A DNA stretch of 64,000 nt from Rhodoferax sp. (GCF_013297935.1 NZ_JAAFIX010000002.1:372001-436000); one strand, 5' to 3'; positions 35,442 to 45,256 are shown, numbered from the stretch's first letter. A program made the numbers and translations. The notes: a model not told the origin generated them from the sequence alone.

Positions 35442-35570
35442 ATGAAAACCGCACTGATCGCCGCCTGCGCCGCTACCCTGCTGTTGCTGTCGGCCTGCAA
35501 CACCGTCAAAGGCATGGGACAGGACCTGCAAAAAGCGGGCGAAAAAATTGAAGGCGCTGCCAAGAAATGA
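35442..35570 (+). CDS. ecnB: Entericidin A/B-like small lipoprotein
   Basis: A 42-residue lipoprotein, [19 protein letters not shown] followed by [23 protein letters not shown]. The lipobox LLSAC, the NTVKGMGQD motif and the amphipathic Lys/Gly/Ala tail are typical of the entericidin family. The ORF is open from 35388 but the ATG at 35442 with AAGGA upstream is right for the family. Its TGA overlaps the leuD ATG (AATGA), so the two are translationally coupled. Entericidins are small envelope lipoproteins linked to stationary-phase or stress lysis; its place inside leuC-leuD is odd for metabolism. Confidence 0.88.
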   Translation: MKTALIAACAATLLLLSACNTVKGMGQDLQKAGEKIEGAAKK

Positions 35571-36217
35571 AAAACTTTACCGTTCACCAAGGGCTGGTTG
35601 CGCCCATGGACCGCGAAAACGTGGACACCGACGCGATCATCCCCAAGCAATTTCTGAAATCCATCCGCAAAACCGGATTCGGCCAAAACCTGTTTGACGA
35701 GTGGCGCTACCTGGACGCGGGCTACCCCGGCCAGGACCCCGCCAGCCGCAAACCCAACCCGGACTTTGTGCTCAACCAGCCCCGCTATGCAGGTGCCTCG
35801 GTGCTGCTGGCCCGCAAGAACTTCGGCTGCGGCTCCAGCCGCGAGCACGCGCCGTGGGCGATTGACCAATTCGGCTTTCGCGCCATCATCGCGCCGAGCT
35901 ACGCTGACATTTTTTTTAACAACTGCTTCAAGAACGGCCTGCTGCCTATCGTGTTGAGCGAAGCCCAGGTGGACCAGCTTTTCAACGAAGCGCTGGCATT
36001 CCCCGGCTACCAGCTCACCATCGATCTGGAGCGCCAGGTCATCGTGAAGCCCCAGGGCGAAGAAATCCCGTTTGAGGTGCAGGCCTTCCGCAAATACTGT
36101 CTGCTCAACGGTTTTGATGACATCGGCCTCACCCTGCGCCACGCCGACAAGATCAAGGCCTTCGAAGCCCAACGTTTGGCACAAAAACCGTGGCTAGCCC
36201 ATACCATGACTGCGTGA
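35567..36217 (+). CDS. leuD: 3-isopropylmalate dehydratase small subunit
   Basis: A 216-residue subunit that completes isopropylmalate isomerase. Signature: [66 protein letters not shown] and [19 protein letters not shown]. The start overlaps the entericidin stop. The stop TGA is followed at once by an interspersed repeat copy. Confidence 0.97.
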   Translation: MKNFTVHQGLVAPMDRENVDTDAIIPKQFLKSIRKTGFGQNLFDEWRYLDAGYPGQDPASRKPNPDFVLNQPRYAGASVLLARKNFGCGSSREHAPWAIDQFGFRAIIAPSYADIFFNNCFKNGLLPIVLSEAQVDQLFNEALAFPGYQLTIDLERQVIVKPQGEEIPFEVQAFRKYCLLNGFDDIGLTLRHADKIKAFEAQRLAQKPWLAHTMTA

Positions 36218-36239
36218 GCAGCTATCAAATTCATAGTAT
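36213..36239 (-). repeat. Interspersed repeat, copy 5 (between leuD and leuB)
   Basis: On the minus strand it reads ACTATGAATTTGATAGCTGC followed by TCACGC, matching the first half of the consensus. It fills most of the 34-base gap between leuD and leuB and includes the leuD stop codon. Confidence 0.6.
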
Positions 36240-36251
36240 TCAAAGGACATC

Positions 36252-37322
36252 ATGAAAATTGCAGTCTTGCCGGGTGACGGCATCGGTACCGAAATCGTGG
36301 CGGAAGCCGTCAAAGTGTTGAAGGCGCTGGACCTGAAGCTGGAAATGGAAACCGCCCTGGTAGGCGGCGTGGCCTACGACGCCCACGGCCACCCCCTGCC
36401 CGAAGCCACTCTCAAGCTCGCCAAAGAAGCCGACGCCGTCTTGTTCGGCGCCGTGGGCGACTGGAAGTACGACAAACTGGAGCGCCAATTCCGCCCCGAG
36501 CAGGCCATTCTGGGCTTGCGCAAAAACCTGGGCCTGTTTGCCAACTTCCGCCCCGCCATCTGCTACGAGCAGCTCGTGGGCGCCTCCAGCCTCAAGCCCG
36601 AGCTGATTGCGGGCCTGGACATCCTCATCATCCGCGAACTGACCGGTGATATTTATTTCGGTAAACCGCGCGGCCGCCGCATTGCCACCGATGGCCATTT
36701 CCCCGGTGCTGAAGAAGCGTTTGACACCATGCGCTACAGCCGCCCCGAAATCGAGCGTATTGCGCACGTGGCTTTCCAAGCAGCCCAAAAGCGCAACAAG
36801 CGCGTGACCAGCGTCGACAAAAACAACGTGCTGGAAACCTCGCAACTTTGGAAAGACGTGATGGTCGAAATCGGCCAGCAGTACCCCGACGTGGAGCTGG
36901 ACCACATGTTGGTCGACAACGCCGCCATGCAACTGGTCAAGGCGCCCAAGAAGTTTGACGTGCTGGTCACCGGCAATATGTTTGGCGACATCCTCTCCGA
37001 CGAAGCCTCCATGCTGACCGGCTCCATTGGCATGCTGCCTTCGGCCAGCCTGAACAGCAGCAACCAGGGCCTGTACGAGCCGAGCCACGGTAGCGCACCC
37101 GACATCGCCGGCAAAGGCATTGCCAACCCGCTGGCCACCATCCTGAGCGCGGCCATGATGCTGCGCTTCAGCCTGAACCAGGAAGCTGCGGCCCAGCGCA
37201 TTGAAGCGGCTGTGCAAAAAGTGCTGGCGCAGGGCTACCGCACCGCCGACATTTACAGTGAAGGCACCACCCGCGTCAGCACCAAAGAGATGGGCGACGC
37301 GGTTTTGAAGGCATTGGCGTAA
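36252..37322 (+). CDS. leuB: 3-isopropylmalate dehydrogenase
   Basis: A 356-residue NAD-dependent decarboxylating dehydrogenase, the last dedicated enzyme before the leucine transaminase. Features: [111 protein letters not shown] (in parts) and [22 protein letters not shown] perfect inverted repeat lies 8 bases beyond the stop. Confidence 0.97.
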   Translation: MKIAVLPGDGIGTEIVAEAVKVLKALDLKLEMETALVGGVAYDAHGHPLPEATLKLAKEADAVLFGAVGDWKYDKLERQFRPEQAILGLRKNLGLFANFRPAICYEQLVGASSLKPELIAGLDILIIRELTGDIYFGKPRGRRIATDGHFPGAEEAFDTMRYSRPEIERIAHVAFQAAQKRNKRVTSVDKNNVLETSQLWKDVMVEIGQQYPDVELDHMLVDNAAMQLVKAPKKFDVLVTGNMFGDILSDEASMLTGSIGMLPSASLNSSNQGLYEPSHGSAPDIAGKGIANPLATILSAAMMLRFSLNQEAAAQRIEAAVQKVLAQGYRTADIYSEGTTRVSTKEMGDAVLKALA

Positions 37323-37330
37323 TCGCCAAA

Positions 37331-37362
37331 CGCGAGGCGATCTCACGCAATATCGCCTCGCG
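37331..37362 (+). terminator. 10-bp perfect inverted repeat after leuB
   Basis: CGCGAGGCGA (37331-37340) and TCGCCTCGCG (37353-37362) form a perfect 10-bp stem with a 12-base loop. No T-run follows. Like the repeat after guaC, it may end the transcript or protect its 3' end. Confidence 0.5.
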
Positions 37363-37424
37363 CATCAAAAGCATTTCAGTCCGCGCGGAGCAAAAAATTC
37401 TTGTTTTGCGCTACAATAAAACCC

Positions 37425-37526
37425 ATGTTTGCCGCCCGCTCTCTCTTTCCGAGCTTGTTGACTGCCCCTCCGGCAGGCAAGGCTACGCGCGCAATCATCT
37501 CCAAAACCACGACCATTAAGGGCTGA
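37425..37526 (+). CDS. Candidate leader peptide upstream of asd
   Basis: A 33-codon ORF, beginning MFAARSLFPSLLTAPPAGKA and ending TRAIISKTTTIKG. Its start nearly coincides with the predicted transcription start, so it may be translated as a leaderless message. The last 10 codons are two Ile, Ser, Lys, three Thr (ACC ACG ACC), Ile, Lys, Gly. Ile, Lys and Thr are end products of the aspartate pathway that Asd serves. The stop TGA sits in the 5' arm of the following hairpin. This is inferred from sequence only; translation is unproven. Confidence 0.4.
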   Translation: MFAARSLFPSLLTAPPAGKATRAIISKTTTIKG

Positions 37527-37581
37527 TCCAGCTCCGGCTTCGTCGTGCGCCCCCGGCCAGACGAGCCGGAGCAAACAGCCC
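37520..37581 (+). other. Long stem-loop at the end of the asd leader ORF
   Basis: Nested pairing: GGGCTG (37520-37525) with CAGCCC (37576-37581), GCTCCGGCT (37531-37539) with AGCCGGAGC (37564-37572), and, after one bulged T, CGTC with GACG. The total is 19 base pairs with a GC-rich loop. The outer stem includes the last Lys/Gly codons and the TGA of the leader ORF, so a ribosome at the stop would block it. Confidence 0.6.
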
Positions 37582-37634
37582 GCAATACATCGTGTGGCGG
37601 CATCGTTTGTTTTACTTTTACAGAGGGCGTTGAT

Positions 37635-38765
37635 ATGAGCAAGTTGGTAGGTTTGGTCGGCTGGCGCGGCATGGTCGGCTCGGTGTTGATGGATCGCATG
37701 GAGCAGGAAAAAGACTTCGACTTAATCGAGCCTTTGTTCTTCTCCACCTCCAACTCGGGCGGCAAAGCCCCCGCTTGGGCCAAGAACGAAACCACGCTGC
37801 AAGACGCCTTCAACATCGACGCACTCAAGCGCTGCGAGATCATAATCTCTGCGCAAGGCGGCGACTACACCACCGAGGTGTTCCCCAAGTTACGCGCGGC
37901 CGGCTGGGACGGCCACTGGATTGATGCCGCATCCACCCTGCGCATGGAAAAAGACGCCGTCATCATTCTGGATCCGGTCAACATGCCCGTTATTCAAGAC
38001 GCGCTGGCCAAGGGCGGCAGGAACTGGGTGGGCGGCAACTGCACGGTGAGCTGCATGCTGATGGGCGTGGGCGCACTGTACAAAGCCGGCCTCGTCGAGT
38101 GGATGAGCACCCAGACTTACCAGGCAGCTTCCGGCGGCGGCGCTCAGCACATGCGCGAGTTGTTGACCCAATACGGCACGCTGAACGCCGAAGTCAAAGC
38201 GCTGCTGGACGACCCCAAGAGCGCCATTCTCGAAATCGACCGCAAAGTCATCGCCAAACAACGCGCCCTCACCGGTGCGGAAACTGCCAACTTTGGTGTG
38301 CCATTGGGCGGCTCGCTCATACCCTGGATCGACAAAGACCTGGGCAACGGCATGTCCAAAGAAGAGTGGAAAGGCATGGCCGAAACCAACAAGATTCTGG
38401 GCATGGGTGAAGGCTTTAACAGCTCCGCCATTCCCGTCGATGGTTTCTGTGTTCGCGTGGGAGCCATGCGCTGCCACAGCCAAGCACTGACTTTCAAACT
38501 GAAGAAAGACGTGCCCGTCGCCGACTTGGAGGCCATGATCGCCGCCGACAACCAATGGGTCAAAGTGGTGCCCAACACCCGCGAAGCCACCATCCAGGAC
38601 CTGACTCCTGTCGCCGTGACCGGCACCATGACCATCCCCGTCGGTCGCATCCGCAAACTGGCCATGGGACCTGAATATGTAGGCGCATTCACCATCGGCG
38701 ACCAGTTGCTGTGGGGCGCTGCTGAGCCATTGCGCCGCATGTTGCGCATTTTGCTGGACGCGTAA
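37635..38765 (+). CDS. asd: Aspartate-semialdehyde dehydrogenase
   Basis: A 376-residue NADPH enzyme reducing aspartyl phosphate to aspartate semialdehyde, the branch point to Lys, Thr, Met and cell-wall DAP. I chose ATG 37635 ([19 protein letters not shown]) because it begins exactly at the Rossmann GWRGMVGS motif and has AGAGGG upstream; the frame is open to 37545. The catalytic Cys is in [12 protein letters not shown], with [14 protein letters not shown] and [15 protein letters not shown] typical of the Gram-negative long form. Confidence 0.97.
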   Translation: MSKLVGLVGWRGMVGSVLMDRMEQEKDFDLIEPLFFSTSNSGGKAPAWAKNETTLQDAFNIDALKRCEIIISAQGGDYTTEVFPKLRAAGWDGHWIDAASTLRMEKDAVIILDPVNMPVIQDALAKGGRNWVGGNCTVSCMLMGVGALYKAGLVEWMSTQTYQAASGGGAQHMRELLTQYGTLNAEVKALLDDPKSAILEIDRKVIAKQRALTGAETANFGVPLGGSLIPWIDKDLGNGMSKEEWKGMAETNKILGMGEGFNSSAIPVDGFCVRVGAMRCHSQALTFKLKKDVPVADLEAMIAADNQWVKVVPNTREATIQDLTPVAVTGTMTIPVGRIRKLAMGPEYVGAFTIGDQLLWGAAEPLRRMLRILLDA

Positions 38766-38857
38766 CAGAGAGTTACACGTCGTTGCCCCGAGGCAACAAG
38801 ACTGAAGGTGACAATAGGCCTCTGAGGCAAGCTTTGGAAGTTAAGCGCTTTCTTAGC

Positions 38858-38886
38858 TTGTCTGCCTAAGATATTGATGTTATGGT
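38858..38886 (+). promoter_or_regulatory. Probable fimV promoter
   Basis: -35 TTGTCT (38858-38863) and -10 TATGGT (38881-38886) with 17 bases between, giving an 80-nt leader to the fimV TTG. A TCGGGC/GCCCGA hairpin lies in that leader (about 38907-38922). A GTTGCC-CCGA-GGCAAC hairpin (38782-38797) after asd may end the upstream transcript. Confidence 0.45.
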
Positions 38887-38970
38887 ACTTTTTACGTTTT
38901 AAGAGTCGGGCCCGTTCGCCCGAAAAAGACTAGTACATTGCCGCTCGCCTGAGCACCGGAGGCCTGAAAA

Positions 38971-41589
38971 TTGATCGCAAAGACACATCGTTGGCAAAGG
39001 ACGGCTGTAGCGGCTGCAACTATCGCACTGCTTGGCCTCTCAGGCACCGGTGCCTACGCGCTTTCGCTTGGTCGGCTGACCGTGCAATCTGCGCTAGGCG
39101 AACCCCTGCGGGCTGAAGTTGAAATCCCCGAGATCACGGCAGATGAGGCTGCATCCCTGAAAGCAGGCGTGGCCCAGCCGGAGGCCTTCACCGCGGCCGG
39201 CTTGGAGTACAGCCCTGCCTTGAGCAGCTTACAGGCCAGCGTGCAACGCAGGCCGGACGGTCGGGCGTATTTGCGATTGACCAGCGACCGGGCAGTGAAC
39301 GATCCCTTTGTGGACTTGATTCTGGAAGCGTCTTGGGCGTCAGGACGTATTGTTCGGGACTACACCTTGTTGCTGGATCCGCCCAGCCTCAAGAAGACAA
39401 GCCCTGCACCGACCTTGGCCCAGATAGCCCCGGCCCCCAGCACATCGACACCTGCCCAGACTCCCGCCGCTTTTAGCACTCCGAAAGCAAGCGCAGAGCC
39501 CTCTCCGCGTCCAAGCCCTGCAGCCCGTGCTCCGGCACCGCTCCCTGCACCCCAAGCATCCGCCAGCGCCAAGGCCGCCGCAGGCGAAGGAACCCGTGTC
39601 ACGGTCAAGCCCGGTGACACCGCAAGCAAGATTGCAGGCGCCAATGCGGGTGCCGGCGTGTCATTGGACCAAATGCTGGTTGCGTTGCTCCGCTCGAACC
39701 CGGACGCATTCGTCAACGACAACCTCAACCGACTCCGTGCAGGTGCGGTTTTAACCGTCCCCACAGCGGAGAGTGCCACCAGCGTTCCGGCCGCAGAAGC
39801 ATCCAAGATCGTCGTAGCCCAGAGCAAGGACTTCAGCGACTTCCGTCGCAACCTTGCAGGCAATGCACCCCAGGCCTCCGTCGGCACTGCCGATCGCCAA
39901 GCCAGTGGTTCTATCGACACCAAGGTCGAAGAAAAGAAAGCCGCCTCGCCCACCCCTGACAAGCTCACCCTGTCCAAGGGATCGATGTCCGCCAAGCTCG
40001 ATGAAGCAAAGGTTGCAAAAGAGCGCGAAGCGAAGGACGCAGCGGACCGCGCCGCAGAGCTGAATAAAACCATCAGCGACCTGAACAAACTCAAAGACAA
40101 GGCCGCCGAGCCGGTTGCCGCCACACCTGCGCCTGCAGCGAGCAAGCCAGCCCCTGCGGTGGCACCTGCCGTTCCTGTGACAGCGGTTACCGCGCCTGAG
40201 CCTGTGGCGCCTGCCAGCGCGCCCGCGCCAGCCGCCTCTGCGCCTGAAGTCGCAGCAGCAACGCAACCAGCCGCATCCGAAGCGGTTGCACCCCCACCTG
40301 CACCCAAGATTGCAGCACCGGCCCCTGTACCCCCAATGGAAGAGCCGGGACTCTTAGACACGCTTCTGGAAGACCCGCTGGTACCTGCTGGCGCAGCCGG
40401 CTTACTGGCACTCCTTGGCGGACTGGGCATCTACCGTTTGCGGCAGCGAAAGAAAAATGCCTCCCAAGTCGATAGCGCTTTCCTCGAAAGCCGTTTGCAA
40501 CCCGATTCATTTTTTGGAGCCAGTGGCGGCCAGCGAGTTGATACCAACCAGAATGGCCCGGTCAGTGCGTCGTCCATGGTCTATTCGGCCAGCCAGCTCG
40601 ATGCAGCAGACGATGTAGACCCGGTCGCCGAAGCGGATGTTTACCTCGCCTATGGCCGCGACCTGCAAGCCGAAGAAATTCTGAAAGAGGCCGTGCGCTC
40701 CAACCCCGGGCGCCTGGCTATCCACACCAAGCTTTTGGAGATTTTTGCTAAGCGTCGCGACACACGGAGTTTCGAAAGCACTGCAACGCAAGCCTTCAAA
40801 CTGACAGGCTCCACCAGCCCGGACTGGACCCGCATTTGCGACATGGGCTTGTCGATCGACCCTGGCAACGCCCTGTACCAACCCGGCGGTAGCCCCTCGG
40901 CACCTGGTGAAGCCGCAGCAGCCGGCCCGATTTCCGGTTTTGGCAGCAGCACAGTAGCCCAATCAGCCCATGCGGAATTGGACACTGAAGGCAGTGGCGT
41001 GGACTTGGATCTGGACCTCGATTTCTCCTTGGACGACGAGCCCGCAGCCAGCGCGATCAGCGATGTCACTGGCGGAACCATCCAAAACAGCGCAGAAGAT
41101 ACCCTGAAGATGGCGGCGTCTGATGCCAGCAATGCTTTGGACATGGATTTCGATCTCGGTGACGACCTCGCAACCACCTCCGCTCCCGCACCGAGCTTTG
41201 AGCCAGTGTCGCAAATGCCGGAGATTTCGCTGTCCCTGGACGACCTGGAAGTCCCCTTGGACACCGGCAGCTCCGCCCCTTTGCGATTTGAGGCGACCAG
41301 CCCCGCACCGGTTGATGCCCCCGCCACACCGACTCCCGTCGCACAAGAAGGCATGATGGAGTTTGATCTGAGCTCCCTGTCCATGGAGCTCGACAGCCCT
41401 GCCGAAGCCCCCACGGCCGCCCCGGACAACTTGAGCGATGACCCTCTGGGAACCAAGCTTGCGTTGGCTGAGGAATTTATTTCCATCGGTGATGAAGACG
41501 GCGCGCGCGCCCTCATTGAAGAAGTGATGTCTGAAGCCACTGGCGACATGCGCGCCAAAGCCCAGCTGGCTCTGGCCCAGCTCAGCTGA
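38971..41589 (+). CDS. fimV: FimV/HubP-family polar landmark protein
   Basis: An 872-residue inner-membrane protein with a likely TTG start (GGAGG 8-12 bases upstream). Order: signal peptide (1-30, ending GTGAYA); FimV N-terminal domain (LSLGRLTVQSALGEPLRAEV, 31-135); Ala/Pro-rich linker; LysM domain (RVTVKPGDTASKIAG, about 209-265) for peptidoglycan; a second Ala/Pro linker; one membrane helix (about 470-487) followed by RLRQRKK; a TPR-like cytoplasmic region (ADVYLAYGRDLQAEEILKEA); long acidic stretches; and the conserved C-terminal FimV motif (KLALAEEFISIGDEDGARAL). FimV/HubP organises poles, type IV pili and flagella. Confidence 0.93.
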   Translation: MIAKTHRWQRTAVAAATIALLGLSGTGAYALSLGRLTVQSALGEPLRAEVEIPEITADEAASLKAGVAQPEAFTAAGLEYSPALSSLQASVQRRPDGRAYLRLTSDRAVNDPFVDLILEASWASGRIVRDYTLLLDPPSLKKTSPAPTLAQIAPAPSTSTPAQTPAAFSTPKASAEPSPRPSPAARAPAPLPAPQASASAKAAAGEGTRVTVKPGDTASKIAGANAGAGVSLDQMLVALLRSNPDAFVNDNLNRLRAGAVLTVPTAESATSVPAAEASKIVVAQSKDFSDFRRNLAGNAPQASVGTADRQASGSIDTKVEEKKAASPTPDKLTLSKGSMSAKLDEAKVAKEREAKDAADRAAELNKTISDLNKLKDKAAEPVAATPAPAASKPAPAVAPAVPVTAVTAPEPVAPASAPAPAASAPEVAAATQPAASEAVAPPPAPKIAAPAPVPPMEEPGLLDTLLEDPLVPAGAAGLLALLGGLGIYRLRQRKKNASQVDSAFLESRLQPDSFFGASGGQRVDTNQNGPVSASSMVYSASQLDAADDVDPVAEADVYLAYGRDLQAEEILKEAVRSNPGRLAIHTKLLEIFAKRRDTRSFESTATQAFKLTGSTSPDWTRICDMGLSIDPGNALYQPGGSPSAPGEAAAAGPISGFGSSTVAQSAHAELDTEGSGVDLDLDLDFSLDDEPAASAISDVTGGTIQNSAEDTLKMAASDASNALDMDFDLGDDLATTSAPAPSFEPVSQMPEISLSLDDLEVPLDTGSSAPLRFEATSPAPVDAPATPTPVAQEGMMEFDLSSLSMELDSPAEAPTAAPDNLSDDPLGTKLALAEEFISIGDEDGARALIEEVMSEATGDMRAKAQLALAQLS

Positions 41590-41626
41590 TCCCCATTGAG
41601 TAACTACGTTTTCACGTCAGGGATTT

Positions 41627-42409
41627 GTGCGGATTGTTTTAGGCGTTAGCTACAACGGCCAAGGTTACCAAGGCTGGCAAAGCCAGTCCTCCGGCCTCAC
41701 GATACAGGACAAGCTTGAACACGCGCTGGGCACGTTTACCGCCCAACGCGTGTCCACGCTGTGCGCAGGACGCACGGATGCGGGCGTGCATGGGCTCATG
41801 CAGGTGGTTCACTTTGACACCACGCTGGAGCGGGACACTTACTCCTGGATACGCGGCACCAACGCCAACCTTCCCAAAGATATATCGGTCCAGTGGGCAG
41901 TCAAAACCACCGCGGACTTTCATTGCCGGGCCTCAGCGCTGTCGCGCCGCTATGCCTATGTGCTGCTGGAGTCCCAAATCCGGCCCAGTATCGAAACAGG
42001 GCGGGTGGGCTGGACATTCAATACGCTCGATGAAGCTGCGATGCGCCAAGCTGCCGACCTGCTTTTGGGCCAACACGATTTCAGCTCATTCCGGGCGGCC
42101 CAATGCCAGGCTCTCAGCCCCGTGAAAAACTTGATGCGTATTGATTTTCACAAGCGTGGGGCTTACTGGCGAATCGAATTTGAAGCTAACGCTTTTTTGC
42201 ACCACATGATCCGCAACATCATGGGCTGCCTGGTGCAAATCGGCCAAGGAAAAAAGCCACCGGAATGGATGGCAGAGGTGCTGGCTGCCCGTAACCGCAA
42301 GGTAGCTGCGCCCACCTTTTCACCGGATGGTCTGTATTTTCTAGGGCCCCGCTATGACCCCCGGTGGGGCATGCCGGACCGTACGCCTGCGTATGATGCG
42401 TTGCCATGA
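41627..42409 (+). CDS. truA: tRNA pseudouridine(38-40) synthase
   Basis: A 260-residue enzyme that makes pseudouridine at 38-40 in the anticodon stem-loop. It starts with GTG at 41627 (MRIVLGVSYNGQGYQGWQSQ in translation). The catalytic Asp lies in CAGRTDAGVHGLMQVVHFDT; LPKDISVQWAVKTTADFHCRASALSRRYAYVLL, SSFRAAQCQALSPVKNLM (in parts) and FEANAFLHHMIRNIMGCL follow the family. It overlaps trpF by four bases (ATGA). Confidence 0.97.
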   Translation: MRIVLGVSYNGQGYQGWQSQSSGLTIQDKLEHALGTFTAQRVSTLCAGRTDAGVHGLMQVVHFDTTLERDTYSWIRGTNANLPKDISVQWAVKTTADFHCRASALSRRYAYVLLESQIRPSIETGRVGWTFNTLDEAAMRQAADLLLGQHDFSSFRAAQCQALSPVKNLMRIDFHKRGAYWRIEFEANAFLHHMIRNIMGCLVQIGQGKKPPEWMAEVLAARNRKVAAPTFSPDGLYFLGPRYDPRWGMPDRTPAYDALP

Positions 42410-43134
42410 ACGCACGCACCACGAATACCGACACCTCCCCCCGTACCCGAATCAAAATTTGCGGCCTGACCCGCGAGCAGGACGTTGATGCTGCCGTAGC
42501 CGCCGGTGCCGACGCTATTGGTTTCGTACTTTATGCCCCGAGCCCGCGCGCAGTAACTGCCGAACGCGCCGCAGAACTCGCCAAACGCTTGCCGCCCTTT
42601 GTGACACCGGTGCTTTTGTTTGTGAATGCATCCGCTACAGAAATAGGAGCTGCTTGCACACTATTGGCGGGGGCTACAGTGCAATTTCATGGTGATGAGT
42701 CACCGCATGACTGCTTGGACGCTACGCTCAACGCAGCTCGCCCCTATATGCGCGCCGCACGTATTCCCCTCGGTGACGACGCCCCGACGTTCGACCTCGT
42801 ACAATTTGCGCAGGATTACTCGAACGCCCAAGCTATTCTGTTAGACGCCCATGTGGACGGCTACGGTGGCGGGGGCAAAACATTCAATTGGTCACTTCTT
42901 CCTCCAAGCGTCAACGCTCACCTCGTCTTGAGTGGTGGACTCACCAGTGCAAACGTGGGCGATGGCATCACGCAGGTCCGGCCGCGCTGTAAGTCGCTGG
43001 CTGTAGACGTGAGCTCCGGCGTCGAAGCCGAGGACGCTCACGGCAAGCCCCAAAAGGGCATCAAAGATCCCGAAAAAATTCGCCAGTTCGTTGCCGCCGT
43101 GCGCGCGGCGGACCGGCACCTTGCAGGAATGTAA
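42406..43134 (+). CDS. trpF: Phosphoribosylanthranilate isomerase
   Basis: A 242-residue (beta/alpha)8 isomerase in tryptophan synthesis. Motifs: [37 protein letters not shown] (catalytic Cys/Asp), [30 protein letters not shown] and [14 protein letters not shown]. The N-terminal 15 residues are polar and non-conserved. The region encoding [18 protein letters not shown] lies in an interspersed repeat copy, yet the reading frame and fold pattern are kept. Coupled to truA, and trpB follows after 5 bases. Confidence 0.96.
   Translation: MNARTTNTDTSPRTRIKICGLTREQDVDAAVAAGADAIGFVLYAPSPRAVTAERAAELAKRLPPFVTPVLLFVNASATEIGAACTLLAGATVQFHGDESPHDCLDATLNAARPYMRAARIPLGDDAPTFDLVQFAQDYSNAQAILLDAHVDGYGGGGKTFNWSLLPPSVNAHLVLSGGLTSANVGDGITQVRPRCKSLAVDVSSGVEAEDAHGKPQKGIKDPEKIRQFVAAVRAADRHLAGM
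42634..42680 (+). repeat. Interspersed repeat, copy 6 (inside trpF)
   Basis: GCTACAGAAATAGGAGCTGC, TTGCACACTATTGGCGGGGG and CTACAGT. It closely matches the copies at 25429 and 60704 across its length. It lies fully inside the trpF coding sequence and is translated in frame. Confidence 0.65.
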
Positions 43135-43139
43135 ACACC

Positions 43140-44435
43140 ATGTTCGATTACCAACAACCCGACGCCAAAGGTCACTTCGGCCAGTACGGCGGCAGCTTTG
43201 TCTCCGAGACACTGACGCACGCCATCAACGAGCTCAAAGACGCCTACGCCAAGTACCAGCACGACCCTGAGTTCCTGGCGGAATTCCAGTCCGAGCTGGC
43301 GCACTTTGTCGGTCGCCCCTCCCCCATGTACCACGCGGCCCGCATGAGCCGTGAAATGGGCGGCGCACAAATATTTTTGAAGCGCGAAGACCTGAACCAC
43401 ACCGGCGCGCACAAGGTCAACAACACCATCGGCCAGGCCATGTTGGCCAAGCGCATGGGCAAGCCCCGTGTGATTGCCGAAACCGGTGCCGGCCAGCATG
43501 GCGTGGCCACGGCCACTATTTGCGCCCGCTACGGGCTGGAATGCGTGGTCTACATGGGCAGCGAAGACGTAAAGCGCCAAAGCCCCAACGTCTACCGCAT
43601 GAAGCTGCTGGGCGCCACCGTGGTGCCGGTAGAGAGCGGTAGCAAGACGCTCAAAGACGCCCTGAACGAAGCCATGCGCGACTGGGTTGCCAATGTGGAC
43701 AACACCTTCTACATCATCGGCACCGTGGCAGGCCCGCACCCCTACCCGATGATGGTGCGCGACTTCCAGAGCGTGATCGGCAACGAGTGCCTGGTGCAAA
43801 TGCCCGAAATGCTGGCCGCTGCCGGCTGCAAGACAGCCCAACCCGACGCGGTGATTGCCTGTGTGGGTGGCGGCTCCAACGCAATGGGCATCTTCCACCC
43901 CTACATCCAGCACGACGCGACCCGCCTGATCGGCGTGGAAGCGGCGGGGGAAGGGCTGGAGAGCGGCAAGCACTCCGCGTCCATCCAGAAAGGCAGCCCC
44001 GGTGTGCTGCACGGCAACCGCACCTATGTGCTGCAAGACGACAACGGCCAAGTCACCGAAACCCACAGCGTGAGCGCGGGCTTGGACTACCCCGGCGTGG
44101 GCCCTGAGCATGCGTTCTTAGCCGACATAGGCCGCGCAGAATACGTGGGAATTACTGACAAGGAGGCGTTGGACGCCTTCCACTACCTGTGCCGCACGGA
44201 GGGCATCATCCCCGCGCTGGAATCCAGCCATGCCGTGGCCTACGCCATGAAGCTTGCCAAAACCATGCGCACCGACCAGAGCATTCTGGTCAACCTGTCC
44301 GGGCGGGGTGACAAGGACATCGGCACTGTGGCGGACTTGAGCAATGCCGACTTCTACTGCCGCCCCAGCTGCCGTGGCCAATCGGTCAAAGGTGGCGAGC
44401 AACCCGTCAACGTGGTGAAAGGAGCCGCAGCATGA
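43140..44435 (+). CDS. trpB: Tryptophan synthase beta chain
   Basis: A 431-residue PLP enzyme that joins indole and serine. Recognised by [29 protein letters not shown] with the PLP Lys, [20 protein letters not shown], the phosphate loop [12 protein letters not shown] and [16 protein letters not shown]-terminal extension ([20 protein letters not shown]) is slightly longer than in E. coli. It overlaps trpA by 4 bases (ATGA), as expected for the channelling complex. Confidence 0.97.
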   Translation: MFDYQQPDAKGHFGQYGGSFVSETLTHAINELKDAYAKYQHDPEFLAEFQSELAHFVGRPSPMYHAARMSREMGGAQIFLKREDLNHTGAHKVNNTIGQAMLAKRMGKPRVIAETGAGQHGVATATICARYGLECVVYMGSEDVKRQSPNVYRMKLLGATVVPVESGSKTLKDALNEAMRDWVANVDNTFYIIGTVAGPHPYPMMVRDFQSVIGNECLVQMPEMLAAAGCKTAQPDAVIACVGGGSNAMGIFHPYIQHDATRLIGVEAAGEGLESGKHSASIQKGSPGVLHGNRTYVLQDDNGQVTETHSVSAGLDYPGVGPEHAFLADIGRAEYVGITDKEALDAFHYLCRTEGIIPALESSHAVAYAMKLAKTMRTDQSILVNLSGRGDKDIGTVADLSNADFYCRPSCRGQSVKGGEQPVNVVKGAAA

Positions 44436-45256
44436 GCCGTATCGACACTACCTTTGCCGCCCTCAAGACCCAGGGTCGCCAAGCACTGATTCCCTTTGTG
44501 ACGGCCGGCTACCCCTACGCCGATGTGACCCCCGAACTGATGCATGCCATGGTGGCGGGCGGTGCGGACGTGATCGAGCTGGGTGTGCCCTTCTCGGACC
44601 CCAGCGCGGACGGCCCGGTCATCCAAAAGGCGGGCGACAAGGCTTTGGCCTTCGGCATCGGCATGGTGCAAATCATTGCCATGGTGCGCGAGTTCCGCAA
44701 GACCAATGCCACCACCCCCGTGGTGCTGATGGGTTACGCCAACCCTGTCGAGCGCTACGACCAGAAACATGCACGCGCCGGAGTGGCGAGTGCGTTTGTC
44801 CAAGACGCTTCCGAGGCCGGTGTAGACGGTGTGCTGATCGTGGACTACCCGCCGGAAGAGTGCGAAGACTTCGCAGCCGACCTGCGCGCCCACCATATGG
44901 ACCTGATCTTTTTGCTGGCCCCTACCAGCACGGAAGAGCGCATGCAGCAGGTGGCCCGCGTGGCCAGCGGCTATGTGTATTACGTGTCGCTCAAAGGGGT
45001 GACCGGCTCCGGCGCCCTGGACGTGGGTGCCGTCGAAGCGATGCTGCCCCGTATCCGCCAGCACATCAGCACGCCGGTCGGTGTGGGCTTCGGCATCCGC
45101 GATGCGGCAACCGCCCGGACCATCGCCAAGGTGTCGGACGCGGTGGTAATCGGCAGCAAGATCATTCAGCTGCTGGAGAACGCTCCCCGCGAGGAAGTTG
45201 GCCCAGTGGCACAGGCGTTTTTGCAAGAGATCCGAACGGCCATGGACATGCCCTGA
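44432..45256 (+). CDS. trpA: Tryptophan synthase alpha chain
   Basis: A 274-residue (beta/alpha)8 subunit that cleaves indole-glycerol phosphate. Catalytic Glu in [19 protein letters not shown] and Asp in [14 protein letters not shown], plus [34 protein letters not shown] and [17 protein letters not shown]. It is followed by a GGGGGCG/CGCCCCC inverted repeat and then accD. Confidence 0.97.
   Translation: MSRIDTTFAALKTQGRQALIPFVTAGYPYADVTPELMHAMVAGGADVIELGVPFSDPSADGPVIQKAGDKALAFGIGMVQIIAMVREFRKTNATTPVVLMGYANPVERYDQKHARAGVASAFVQDASEAGVDGVLIVDYPPEECEDFAADLRAHHMDLIFLLAPTSTEERMQQVARVASGYVYYVSLKGVTGSGALDVGAVEAMLPRIRQHISTPVGVGFGIRDAATARTIAKVSDAVVIGSKIIQLLENAPREEVGPVAQAFLQEIRTAMDMP

Larger units (their letters stand above)
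37412..37634 (+). promoter_or_regulatory. asd leader region with -10 element
   Basis: The 312-base leuB-asd gap. A TACAAT -10 at 37412-37417 (no clear -35) predicts transcript start near 37424, that is at or next to the ATG of a 33-codon ORF. A long stem-loop (37520-37581) starts at the ORF's stop. After it the sequence becomes T-rich (GTTTGTTTTACTTTTAC, 37605-37621) and AGAGGG at 37622-37627 serves asd as SD. The layout resembles amino-acid-controlled attenuation, but no U-tract directly follows the stem. Confidence 0.45.

Noticed and set aside
33977..36184. 735-residue minus-strand ORF across leuC-leuD
   Set aside because: Antisense shadow over conserved enzymes; no domain or start signal.
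37323..37634. Lysine or SAM riboswitch upstream of asd
   Set aside because: The gap is too short for a lysine riboswitch and lacks the paired core of SAM classes that I could recognise. A leader peptide with hairpin explains it better.
39430..40340. Ala/Pro-rich tract of fimV as evidence for a frameshift or a separate gene
   Set aside because: Such linkers are normal between LysM and membrane parts of FimV/HubP, and the frame is continuous to the C-terminal motif.
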